DNA of 22,105 nt from Streptomyces regalis (GTDB lineage Bacteria; Actinomycetota; Actinomycetes; Streptomycetales; Streptomycetaceae), in the NCBI RefSeq assembly GCF_001509475.1, contig NZ_LLZG01000032.1, forward strand, positions 1-22,105, in the 5' to 3' direction. Below are positions 7,209-15,780 of this stretch, piece by piece. The position numbers were made by a program, and so were the translations under genes. Under the pieces are notes generated by a model. It searched no databases. It was given only the letters and a program-made list of their open reading frames with translations, and was not told the origin of the DNA. Positions within the stretch are counted from its first letter, which is position 1, and every line of letters begins with the position of its first letter.

Positions 7209-7592
7209 TCAGCTCTTGGTCGCCGTGGCCGCAGCGCTCGGCGCACCGCTCGGGGCGCCGCTCGGAGCCGCTCCGCCGCCCTGCCCACCGCCCGGACCGC
7301 CACAGCCACCGCCCTGGCCACCGCCGGGACCCCCCTGACCGCCGGCCTGACCGCCGCCCTGTCCCCCACCGGGGGCGCCGCTGGGCGCACCGCTCGGCGC
7401 GCCCGAGGGAGCACCGCTCGGCATGCCCGACGGCGCCCCGCTGGGCGCGCCCGAGGGCTGCTGACACGACGACTGCTGCCCGGAGTTGCCACTGTTCGAG
7501 GTCGATGACGAGTCGCCGGAGCCACAGGCCACCAGGGCCAGGGGCGAGAGCGCCAGCAGGGCCACAGCAGGGAGGAGACGCGCACGCTTCAT
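7209..7592 (-). CDS. Low-complexity Pro-Ser-Gly-Ala / Gly-Gln lipoprotein
   Basis: This is a 127-residue predicted lipoprotein of unknown function. The N-terminus (MKRARLLPAVALLALSPLAL) is a classic signal peptide ending in the lipobox LVAC, with Cys23 as the lipidated residue, so it should be anchored outside the membrane. After a Ser/Asn/Gly linker (to about 45) come about seven PSGA or PSGM units, then a Gly-Gln block (GGGQGGGQAGGQGG type) containing one Cys, then two more PSGA units and a short tail. There is no recognisable catalytic domain. The start at 7592 is preferred over an upstream in-frame start because GGAG lies nine bases before it and the signal peptide begins there. The low complexity suggests a flexible cell-wall spacer, and repeat number may vary between strains. 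Confidence 0.8.
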   Translation of the reverse strand: MKRARLLPAVALLALSPLALVACGSGDSSSTSNSGNSGQQSSCQQPSGAPSGAPSGMPSGAPSGAPSGAPSGAPGGGQGGGQAGGQGGPGGGQGGGCGGPGGGQGGGAAPSGAPSGAPSAAATATKS

Positions 7593-7738
7593 GAGAAACA
7601 GCTCCAAGGAAGATGAGGAAGTCCTGGGAGGGAACTCAACCAACGCCGCTTAGGGCTACCTTGAGGCCCTGCTGTAAGCAACCTGTGCGCGAGGCAAAGC
7701 GCCCCTCAAGACACCTCCGTGACAGAAGCGGCCGCCCG

Positions 7739-7755
7739 CGCCCCTTCAGGGGGCG
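7739..7755 (-). terminator. Hairpin after the thioesterase gene
   Basis: On the minus strand, three bases past the thioesterase stop, CGCCCC and GGGGCG pair around a five-base loop. It is a short GC-rich stem without U-tract, a common actinobacterial terminator form. Confidence 0.5.
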
Positions 7756-7757
7756 TT

Positions 7758-8621
7758 TCAGCTCAGCCTCACCCGCGCCAGCTGCCTCGACTGCGCCACC
7801 AGCCGGTCCGCGCTGTCCCAGACTTCCGCGTCCTCCTCCAGGAATCCACCCGCGAGGTTGCGCGTCCTGATCGACACGCGCAGCGGACCCGGAGCCGGAC
7901 GGCACCGTATGTGGACGGTGAGTTCGACCGTCGGGACCCAGCCGGAGATGCCGATCTCGAAGGCGGTCGGGGGCAGCGCGTCCACCGCCAGCAGCAGCGA
8001 GAGCGGGTCGGCGTCGCGGCCGTCGGCGAGGCCGAACCACGCCCGCATCTCGCCCTTGCCCGACGGCCGGCCGAGGGCCCAGCCCAGGGTGGACGGGTCG
8101 AGCTTGAGCATCAGGCGGTCGGCTATCGCCGAGCTGCCGGACACCGGTGCTGGGCCGTCCTCGGGGCCGAAGCACTGGTCCATCGGCGGGATCGCGGGCG
8201 GCTTCGCCGTCGTGCGGACGTCGTCGGGGAGGGAGTCCAGGTCGCCGTAGGAGGCGAGGACGCGGATCCGTTCGACCTCGCGGCCCTGCTCGTCGTACTG
8301 GAAGAGCGAGGCCTGGCCGGTCGACAGCGTCCGCCCCGTGCGCACCACGTCGGTACGGACGACCGCCGGGCCCGGCTGGGACGCGGTCAGGTAGTGCGCG
8401 GAGATCGTGAACGGGTCGCTGTGCGGCAGGGCGTCCGCGAGGGCGCGGCCGAGGACGGCCAGCAGATAGCCGCCGTTGACGGCGCTGATGATGGTCCAGC
8501 CGGCCGAGAGGTCGATGTCGTAGACCCCGGGTGAGCGCCGGGTGAGCGCGGTGTCGCGGTCGAACTCGCTGTCGCCGATGGTGGCCTGCGGGGCCGTCGG
8601 GGCGGAGGCTGCTTCTGGCAT
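7758..8621 (-). CDS. Acyl-CoA thioesterase family protein (double hotdog)
   Basis: This 287-residue protein resembles TesB/4HBT_3-type thioesterases, which hydrolyse acyl-CoA to free acid and CoA in the cytosol. Two hotdog halves can be traced: an N-terminal one (about 15-115) with AVNGGYLLAVLGRAL as the helix after the first strands, and a C-terminal one (about 155-285) with DPLSLLLAVDALPPTAFE as the equivalent helix and ELTVHIRCRP as the following strand. Both hotdog helices match the 'thioesterase family protein' pattern common in actinobacteria. The ATG at 8621 is preferred over an in-frame TTG at 8642. No strong Shine-Dalgarno is seen (GTTCATCC). The substrate chain length cannot be read from the sequence. 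Confidence 0.82.
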   Translation of the reverse strand: MPEAASAPTAPQATIGDSEFDRDTALTRRSPGVYDIDLSAGWTIISAVNGGYLLAVLGRALADALPHSDPFTISAHYLTASQPGPAVVRTDVVRTGRTLSTGQASLFQYDEQGREVERIRVLASYGDLDSLPDDVRTTAKPPAIPPMDQCFGPEDGPAPVSGSSAIADRLMLKLDPSTLGWALGRPSGKGEMRAWFGLADGRDADPLSLLLAVDALPPTAFEIGISGWVPTVELTVHIRCRPAPGPLRVSIRTRNLAGGFLEEDAEVWDSADRLVAQSRQLARVRLS

Positions 8622-8643
8622 GGATGAACGGTACAACAGCAAA

Positions 8644-8657
8644 CTACTAAGCGGTAG
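8644..8657. promoter_or_regulatory. Weak palindrome before the thioesterase gene
   Basis: CTACTAAGCGGTAG has CTAC/GTAG ends around a six-base centre and sits 22 bp upstream of the thioesterase start, embedded in AT-richer DNA (AAACTACTAAG, GCTTTTG). It could be an operator for an acyl-CoA-responsive regulator or merely part of the promoter; the symmetry is imperfect. Confidence 0.3.
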
Positions 8658-8766
8658 CTTTTGCTGCCCTTCCGAAGCGCTGAGGCTCCTTGAGACATGG
8701 GCAACTTTTCGGTAAGTGTCGACCCCCGTCCGAAACCTGAGACGCCGATAAGCCCTCTATCGGGAC

Positions 8767-10014
8767 ATGAGTCTCACCGGGACCCCGTTCCTCTACACGC
8801 TCATCGCGCTGTGCGTCGTCGCCGTCGCGCTGCCGCTGGTCCTCTGGTCACGGGTGCGCGGACCCAAGGTCCTGCGGGCCGTCGCCCGGGTGCTGATGCT
8901 GCTGTTCGCCCAGGGCACGGCGGTCGCCCTGGTCTTCACACTGGTCAACAACTCCAACCAGCTGTACGACAACTGGGGCGACCTGCTCGGCACCAGCAAC
9001 CATGTGCAGGAGGCCGCCGACCTCGGGGCGAGCGGCACCGGCGGGATCGCGCTGGAGAAGCTGCCCAAGGTCCGGCAGGCCTTCAAGCCGGGCAAGGGGC
9101 CCGGCATGCGCGTGGAGGGCGGGGTGCTCGTCACGCAGCTCAAGGGCCGGGTGTCCGGAGTGCACGCCGAGGTCAACGTCTGGCTGCCGCCGCAGTACCG
9201 CGACCCCGCCTACCGCAATCACAAGTTCCCGGTCGTCGAGGTGCTGCCGGGCTATCCGGGCTCGTCGAAGGCGTGGTACGGCACGATGGACGCGCCCGAG
9301 CAGCTGGCGCCGCTGATGCGCAGCGGGCAGATCGAGCCGTTCATCATCGTCTCGCCGCGCACCACGCTGCTGCCGGGGAAGGACACCGGCTGCGCGAACA
9401 TCCCGGGCAAGGTGAACGCCGACAGCTGGCTCAGCATCGACGTGCCGAAGATGGTCATGGACAACTTCCGGGCCCAGGCGGCGCCGGACGGCTGGGCGGT
9501 CGCCGGGTACTCGGCGGGCGCGCACTGCGCGGCGAAGCTGGCCGTCGCCCACCCCGACCGCTACCGCGCCGCGGTGAGCATGTCCGGCTACAACGACCCC
9601 ATCGCCGTACCCCAGTCGCTCGCCGGCAATTCCCCGGCCCTGCGGGCCGCGAACAACCCGTATGTGCTCCTCGAGGAGTCCCGGGTCCCGCCGCGCGTGG
9701 CGCTGTACCTGTCCGGTCAACCGAAGGACGGGTACGAGGCGGCCATGGCCCTCCGACGGGTCGCGAAGGCGCCGACGACCGTGGACGTGGTGTTCATCCC
9801 GGCCGGCGCGGGCGGCCACACCATGGCGCTGTGGAAGCCGCAGGTCGTCCCGGCGTTCCGCTGGCTGACCGAGGTGATGGGCACGCAGCACCCGGTCCGT
9901 ACGGCGCCGGGCTCCGGCGGGACTACTCCTCTCGCACCGTCGACCGCCGGTTCCAGGCACGCGGAGCTCGCCAGTGGAACCGCATCGCCAGCAGCCGCAG
10001 CACGAAGGCCGTGA
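8767..10014 (+). CDS. Membrane-anchored alpha/beta esterase (esterase D / antigen 85-like)
   Basis: This 415-residue protein has two N-terminal membrane helices (about 8-27 and 41-60), then an extracytoplasmic alpha/beta hydrolase domain of the esterase D / mycolyltransferase-like type (PF00756). The catalytic Ser is Ser249 in AGYSAG; His351 in GGHTMALW is the likely catalytic His, and the acid probably lies in LSGQPKDGYE (about 315-324). VVEVLPGYPGSSKAWYG at about 156-172 is the oxyanion region. After about residue 378 the tail is low-complexity Ala/Ser/Pro. Its last 30 residues are encoded in DNA that also encodes the C-terminus of the opposite-strand TRIC gene. The start ATG has only GGGA a few bases upstream. 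The substrate may be a cell-envelope ester; a true mycolyltransferase is unlikely because Streptomyces lacks mycolic acids. Confidence 0.85.
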   Translation: MSLTGTPFLYTLIALCVVAVALPLVLWSRVRGPKVLRAVARVLMLLFAQGTAVALVFTLVNNSNQLYDNWGDLLGTSNHVQEAADLGASGTGGIALEKLPKVRQAFKPGKGPGMRVEGGVLVTQLKGRVSGVHAEVNVWLPPQYRDPAYRNHKFPVVEVLPGYPGSSKAWYGTMDAPEQLAPLMRSGQIEPFIIVSPRTTLLPGKDTGCANIPGKVNADSWLSIDVPKMVMDNFRAQAAPDGWAVAGYSAGAHCAAKLAVAHPDRYRAAVSMSGYNDPIAVPQSLAGNSPALRAANNPYVLLEESRVPPRVALYLSGQPKDGYEAAMALRRVAKAPTTVDVVFIPAGAGGHTMALWKPQVVPAFRWLTEVMGTQHPVRTAPGSGGTTPLAPSTAGSRHAELASGTASPAAAARRP

Positions 10015-10579
10015 CGGCCGCGAGGGCGCTGGTGAGCGGGATCAGGGCGTCGTAGTGGAGGCACAGGACGGTCATCGTGGCGCCGACGATCGCCGGGACC
10101 GCATACAGGTCGCGGTCCCAACGCAGCAGTGACGGCACCTCGTTGGCCAGGACGTCGCGCAGTACACCGCCGCCCACGGCGGTCGCGAGGCCCAGGGCGA
10201 CGGAGGCGGTGAGGTTGAGCCCGTAGTCGTACGCCTTCGTCGTCCCGGCGACGCAGAAGAGGCCGAGACCCGCCGCGTCGAAGACGTTCACGCCGGTCTG
10301 GATGCGCTCCACGTGCGGGTGGAGGAAGAAGACGAGGAGCGCGGCGAGCAGCGGGGTGAGGAAGTACCCGAGGTCCGTGAAGGCGGCCGGGGGTACGGCA
10401 CCGATGATCACGTCCCGGAACAGCCCGCCGCCCAGGGCGGTGACCTCGGCGAGGACGGCGATGCCGAAGACGTCGAAGTTCTTGCGGACGGCCAGCAGGG
10501 CGCCGGAGATCGCGAAGACGAAGATGCCGATCAGGTCGAGCGTGTGCTGGACGGACGGGCTGAACAGTTGCTGGAGCAC
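9923..10579 (-). CDS. TRIC family cation channel (UPF0126, YicG-like)
   Basis: This is a 218-residue polytopic membrane protein of the bacterial trimeric intracellular cation channel family (two PF03458 repeats). The internal duplication is plain: GGGLFRDVIIGAVPP at 50-64 and GGGVLRDVLANEVPS at 136-150, the Gly-Gly-Gly-x-x-Arg-Asp motifs of each repeat, where the pore helices kink. About seven hydrophobic segments are expected. The GTG at 10579 (giving MLQQLFSPSV) is chosen; a longer frame from TTG 10618 would start inside the terminator stem of the ABC operon and is rejected. Bacterial TRIC homologues conduct monovalent cations in vitro, with unclear physiology. The 3' end overlaps the convergent esterase gene by 92 bp. 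Confidence 0.92.
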   Translation of the reverse strand: MLQQLFSPSVQHTLDLIGIFVFAISGALLAVRKNFDVFGIAVLAEVTALGGGLFRDVIIGAVPPAAFTDLGYFLTPLLAALLVFFLHPHVERIQTGVNVFDAAGLGLFCVAGTTKAYDYGLNLTASVALGLATAVGGGVLRDVLANEVPSLLRWDRDLYAVPAIVGATMTVLCLHYDALIPLTSALAAVTAFVLRLLAMRFHWRAPRAWNRRSTVREE

Positions 10580-10597
10580 CCGTACATTCTTGCGCAG

Positions 10598-10633
10598 AAA
10601 AACGCCCCCGCCTTGCAAAGCAAGGCAGGGGCG
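10598..10633 (-). terminator. Strong rho-independent terminator of the ABC transporter operon
   Basis: On the minus strand, ten bases after the last gene of the operon, CGCCCCTGCCTTGC pairs with GCAAGGCGGGGGCG (14 bp, one mismatch) around a three-base loop and is followed by TTTTT (10602-10598). A U-tract of this kind is uncommon in such GC-rich DNA, so this is a convincing intrinsic terminator. It ends just before the TRIC coding region. Confidence 0.9.
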
Positions 10634-10642
10634 CTGGTTGGG

Positions 10643-11802
<1,160 letters not shown>

Positions 11803-11806
<4 letters not shown>

Positions 11807-12900
11807 AGCTTCGGCGCAATCTCTTCGGTCCAGATCCGCGTACGGTCCTCCGGCGAGAGGTGGCACGCGGAGAAGTGCCCGCCGCCGACCTGCTGGAGCT
11901 CCGGGCGCACGGTACGGGTGACATCGCCCTTGGGGACGTCCGCGTACGGGCAGCGGGGGTGGAACGCGCAGCCCGAGGGGACGTTGATGAGGCTCGGCGG
12001 CTGACCCTTGACGGGGATGAGCCGCTCGGACGTCTCGCGGTCGATGCGCGGCATGGAGCCCAGCAGGCCCCAGGTGTACGGGTGCTGCGGGCGCTCGAAG
12101 ACGTCGTCGACCGAGCCGCGCTCCACGCACCGGCCGCCGTACATCACCAGAACGTCGTCGGCGATCTCGGCGACCACGCCGAGATCGTGGGTGATGAGGA
12201 CGACGGCGGAGCCGAACTCCTTCTGCAGGTCCCGGATGAGGTCGAGGATCTGCGCCTGGACGGTGACGTCGAGGGCGGTGGTCGGCTCGTCCGCGATGAG
12301 CAGTTCGGGGTTGTTGACGAGCGCCATGGCGATCATCGCGCGCTGGCGCATACCGCCGGAGAACTCGTGCGGGTAGTTGTCGACCCGCTTGTCCGGCTCG
12401 GGGATGCCGACCCGGTCGAGCATCTCGATGGCCCGCTTGCGGGCGGTCTTCTTGTTGACGTCGTGGTGGACCCGGTAGGCCTCCACGATCTGGTTGCCGA
12501 TCGTGTAGTACGGGTGCATCGCGGACAGCGGGTCCTGGAAGATCATCGCCATCTCGCGGCCGCGCAGCCGGCGCACCTCGTCCGGCGCGGCGGAGACCAG
12601 CTCCTTGCCGCCGAGCCAGATCTCGCCGGACATCTGCACGTTCTTGCCGCGCGCCCCGAGCCGGTGCAGGCCCATGATCGCCAGCGAGGTGACGGACTTG
12701 CCGGAGCCGGACTCGCCCACGATGCAGAGGGTCTTGCCCTTCTCCACCTGGAAGGTGAGTCCGTCGACGGACTTGACCAGGCCGTCGTCGGTGGGGAAGT
12801 GCACCTTGAGGTCACGGACCGCGAGGAAGGCGTCGGGCGCGTTCGACGGTGAGCTCGTGGGCTCGCCCACTGCGGCACCGGTCTTGGAGAGTTCGGTCAC
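11803..12900 (-). CDS. Oligopeptide/dipeptide ABC transporter ATPase (OppD/DppD)
   Basis: This is the first nucleotide-binding subunit, 365 residues. Walker A GESGSGKS is at 62-69, the Q-loop in IFQDPLSAM, the signature [10 protein letters not shown], Walker [13 protein letters not shown] and the H-loop LITHDLG appear in order. The C-terminal oligopeptide/dipeptide segment includes [10 protein letters not shown] and FSACHL; the third Cys seen in OppF is absent here, so a four-Cys Fe-S site is incomplete. The first 22 residues are a Ser/Pro/Thr-rich extension. The GTG at 12900 overlaps the permease stop by GTGA, and its own stop overlaps the OppF start in the same way, so three consecutive cistrons are translationally coupled. 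Confidence 0.95.
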
Positions 12901-13904
12901 GAGAGCCTCACGCGCGGGTCGGCGGCGGCGTACAGCAGGTCCACCACGAGATTTGCGATCACGACGAAGAAGGCGGCGAGCAGGGTGACGCCGAGGATCG
13001 GGGGCAGGTCGTTGTCGGTGATGCCCTGCACCGCGTACTGGCCGATGCCGGGCAGCGAGAAGACTTTCTCGGTGATCACGGCGCCGCCGAGCAACAGGCC
13101 GAGGTCCATGCCGAAGACCGTGATGATCGGCGTGAGCGCGGCCCGCAGCCCGTGCCGGGCCACGACCTTGCGCTCGCGCAGGCCCTTGGCGCGGGCCGTG
13201 CGGATGAAGTCCTCGCTCATCGTCTCCAGCATGCCCGAGCGGGTGAGCCGGGCGTAGATCGCGGAGTACAGGAGGGCGAGCGAACACCAGGCCGGGATGA
13301 GCGTGTTGGCCCATTGGGCCGGATTCTCGGTGAACGGCACATAGGTGCGTCCGAAGATCGGCCACTGGAAGGTGAAGAGGAACAGTGCGAGCTGTCCCGT
13401 GAAGAACATGGGAAGCGAGACACCGGCGAGCGCGACGCCCATGAAGGTGCGGTCGAAGAAGCTGCCGGGCTTGAGCGCGGAGATCACACCGATCACGACG
13501 CCGGACACCAGCCACATCACGGCGGCACCGACGGCCAGCGAAAGGGTCACCGGAATGCGCGAGGTGAGCTGCGGCCAGACCTCGACGTGGGTCCTGAAGG
13601 AGTAGCCGAAGCAGGGCGCGCTGCAGTGCGTGGTGGTGGGGCCCAGGTCGTAGGTGGCGCCGGCCACGATCCCCTTGATGAAGTGCCAGTACTGGAGGTA
13701 CACGGGGTCGTCCAGACCGAGGTTCTGCTTGACCGCGACGATGTCCGCCTTCGTCGGACTCTTGCCGAGGTACTGCTGCGCGAGCTGGTCGGCGGTCTGG
13801 CCGGCCATCCGTGGCAGCAGAAAGAAGATCGCGAAGGTGACCGCGGTGACGACCAGCAGCAGGATCACTGCCGCAAGCGTCCGACGGAGGATGTACGAGA
13901 TCAC
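12897..13904 (-). CDS. Peptide ABC transporter permease (OppB/DppB)
   Basis: This is an integral membrane subunit of 335 residues with six predicted helices. The N-terminus MISYILRRTLAAVILLLVV is the hallmark of this subunit type, a large extracytoplasmic loop follows (about 35-105, containing two Cys, CSAPC), and the cytoplasmic EAA loop is at about 225-245 (DFIRTARAKGLRERKV), where the ATPases dock. The start is GTG 13904, and no Shine-Dalgarno is present (CCGGTCCCC precedes it); instead a perfect hairpin ends 12 bases upstream. Its stop overlaps the OppD start. Together with the C-type permease it should form the heterodimeric channel. Confidence 0.95.
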   Translation of the reverse strand: MISYILRRTLAAVILLLVVTAVTFAIFFLLPRMAGQTADQLAQQYLGKSPTKADIVAVKQNLGLDDPVYLQYWHFIKGIVAGATYDLGPTTTHCSAPCFGYSFRTHVEVWPQLTSRIPVTLSLAVGAAVMWLVSGVVIGVISALKPGSFFDRTFMGVALAGVSLPMFFTGQLALFLFTFQWPIFGRTYVPFTENPAQWANTLIPAWCSLALLYSAIYARLTRSGMLETMSEDFIRTARAKGLRERKVVARHGLRAALTPIITVFGMDLGLLLGGAVITEKVFSLPGIGQYAVQGITDNDLPPILGVTLLAAFFVVIANLVVDLLYAAADPRVRLS

Positions 13905-13916
13905 GGGGACCGGCGC

Positions 13917-13950
13917 TGGTGCCCGCGGGCCGCTGAGCCCGCGGGCACCA
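13917..13950 (-). terminator. Perfect 14-bp hairpin inside the ABC operon
   Basis: TGGTGCCCGCGGGC (13917-13930) and GCCCGCGGGCACCA (13937-13950) pair perfectly around a six-base loop. It lies between the binding-protein gene (stop 13974) and the permease B gene (start 13904). There is no U-tract. Such intercistronic stems downstream of binding-protein genes usually lower downstream expression by partial termination or protect the upstream mRNA end from 3' exonucleases. Confidence 0.7.
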
Positions 13951-13973
13951 ATGCCTTCACCTGCCTTCCGGGG

Positions 13974-15722
13974 CTACTTCTTGGTCGTGCCGATGTTGAG
14001 GTAGTCGTACTGACCGCTGAAGGCCGCCGTGGACACCAGGTTGGTGAAGTTGGCCGGGCGGTACAGCAGGACCTTGAAGTAGGTCAGCGGGACGATCGCC
14101 GCCTGGTCCATCGCAAGCTTGTCGATCTCGGCGTACATGCTGTTGCGCTGGTTCTCGTCCTCGGTGGCGATGGCCTTCTCCAGCATCTCGTTGATCTTCT
14201 TGTCATCGAGGTACGAGAGGTTGGTGTTGCCCGAGGCGCCGATCGCGTCACCGTGCAGGATCTGCTGCAGGAAGCCGTAGCCGCCGGGCCAGTCGGCACC
14301 CCACTGCATCATGTGCAGACCGATGTTCTGCTTCTTGTCGAACGCCGGCACACCCGCGTAGTCGGTGAAGTACTTGCCCGACGGGAACTGCTTCAGGCTG
14401 GCGTTGATGCCGACGTTCTTCAGCGAGGCGATGATCGCGGTGGCCGCGTCGATCTCCTGCGGGCGGTCGCTGCGCGCCGAGATGTTGGTGCTGATGCTCG
14501 ACTTGCCGCAGGCCTTCAGCTGCTCCTTGGCCTTGGCGGCGTCGCCCTTGTTGCCCGCGGTGGCGTAGACGTCCGCCTTCTGGTAGCCCGGGATGTCCGG
14601 CGGAAGGACGGTGGTGGCGATGTCACCGCGGATCGGGCCGCCCTCGGCGGTCTGCACGGAGACCTTGTCGATGGCGTACTGAACGGCCTTGCGGCACTCG
14701 ACCTTGTCGAACGGCGCGACCTGGGTGTTGATCGCCATGTAGACGAGGCGGCCACCGTAGGTGTTGTCCGTGTTGGCCTTCAGGGAGGCGTCGTTGACGA
14801 CCTTCGCCTGCGTCGCGGCCTGAACGCCCGTGCCACCGAGGTCGATCGCGGTACCGGCCTGGACGTCCTGGTCGATCGTCTCGGCGTTGACCTTGAGCTT
14901 GACGACGATCTTGTCCGGGTACTGCTTGCGCAGCGGGTCCGTCTTCGCGTCCCAGTTCTTGTTGCGGACGAGGACGGCCTGCTTGCCCTCCTCGTAGCTC
15001 TCGAACTGGTACGAGCCCGAGGACACGATGCTCTTGACGTAGTCGATGCCCTTGTCCTTGGCCTGGGGCACCGGTGCCGTCTGCGGCGTCGCGACCAGGT
15101 AGTCGAACTCCTGGAAGGCGCGGTTGAGCTTGAAGACGACCGTGGTGTCGTCCGGCGTCTCGATGGACTTCAGGCCCTCGGCGCTCTTGTCCTTGTAGGG
15201 GCCCTTGTACTTGTCGCCACCCTCGAGGAACTGCTGGAAGTAGTTCGGGCCGAGGGAGAGCACGTCACGCGCGAAGTTGGAGCGCTCGACGGCGTACTTG
15301 ACGTCCTTCGAGGTGATCGGCGTGCCGTCCTGGTACTTCAGGCCCGAACGCAGCTTGTACGTCCAGGTCTTGCCGCCGTCGCTCGGCACGCCCGCGCTCG
15401 CGGCGAGGTCCGGGACCAGCTCGTTGCCTTCCTCGCCCGGGCCGGGCTTGAAGGTCATCAGCGGGCGGGCGTACAGCCGGCTGAGGTTGTACATGTACGC
15501 GTAGTACGTGTTGCCGGGGTCGAAGGAGTCCGGCACGTCCGAGTACTCGTACGTGACCGTCCCACCCTTCTGGGTGGAGGCGTTGACGACACCCTTGGTC
15601 GCTGCGTTGGCCCCAGCCGACTTGTTTCCGTCTTCACCGTTGTCATCGGCTTTGCTGCATGCCGAGAGCAGCAGGCTCGCACTGCCGATAGCCGCAACCG
15701 CGGCCAGCGTTGACCTTCGCAT
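13974..15722 (-). CDS. Peptide-binding lipoprotein (SBP_bac_5, OppA/DppA family)
   Basis: This is the extracellular substrate-binding protein of the importer, 582 residues, within the family's 500-600 range. The signal peptide MRRSTLAAVAAIGSASLLLS ends in lipobox LLSAC with Cys22 lipidated. An acidic/Asn-rich linker follows (about 23-45), then the family 5 binding fold, recognised by YEYSDVPDSFDPGNTY, the LYARPL strand, WTYKLRSGLKYQDGTPIT at about 130-147 and VKYAVERS. The ATG at 15722 is chosen over in-frame upstream codons because it starts the signal peptide and has AGGGGAAG upstream. It lies 58 bp downstream of permease C and is separated from permease B by the hairpin at 13917-13950. Specificity is probably short peptides, not inferable further. 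It is not the bldK locus by context, but homologous. Confidence 0.95.
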   Translation of the reverse strand: MRRSTLAAVAAIGSASLLLSACSKADDNGEDGNKSAGANAATKGVVNASTQKGGTVTYEYSDVPDSFDPGNTYYAYMYNLSRLYARPLMTFKPGPGEEGNELVPDLAASAGVPSDGGKTWTYKLRSGLKYQDGTPITSKDVKYAVERSNFARDVLSLGPNYFQQFLEGGDKYKGPYKDKSAEGLKSIETPDDTTVVFKLNRAFQEFDYLVATPQTAPVPQAKDKGIDYVKSIVSSGSYQFESYEEGKQAVLVRNKNWDAKTDPLRKQYPDKIVVKLKVNAETIDQDVQAGTAIDLGGTGVQAATQAKVVNDASLKANTDNTYGGRLVYMAINTQVAPFDKVECRKAVQYAIDKVSVQTAEGGPIRGDIATTVLPPDIPGYQKADVYATAGNKGDAAKAKEQLKACGKSSISTNISARSDRPQEIDAATAIIASLKNVGINASLKQFPSGKYFTDYAGVPAFDKKQNIGLHMMQWGADWPGGYGFLQQILHGDAIGASGNTNLSYLDDKKINEMLEKAIATEDENQRNSMYAEIDKLAMDQAAIVPLTYFKVLLYRPANFTNLVSTAAFSGQYDYLNIGTTKK

Positions 15723-15780
15723 GATGGTCCGCTTCCCCTCCATTGTTGGAAATCTTTTGAACTCGCACCGCGGCCGCGGA

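Noticed and set aside
8767..10014. Mycolyltransferase (antigen 85)
   Set aside because: The fold is related, but the composition and neighbours suggest Streptomyces, which lacks mycolic acids, and the two-helix N-terminal anchor differs.
10580..10618. Longer TRIC protein starting at TTG 10618
   Set aside because: The extra codons fall inside the stem and U-tract of the ABC operon terminator; GTG 10579 gives the usual N-terminus.
12849..15713. Very long plus-strand open frame opposite the ABC transporter genes
   Set aside because: Its composition (Val/Arg/Asp/Gly runs without domains) is the reverse-frame shadow of GC-rich genes; the minus strand holds textbook transporter proteins there.
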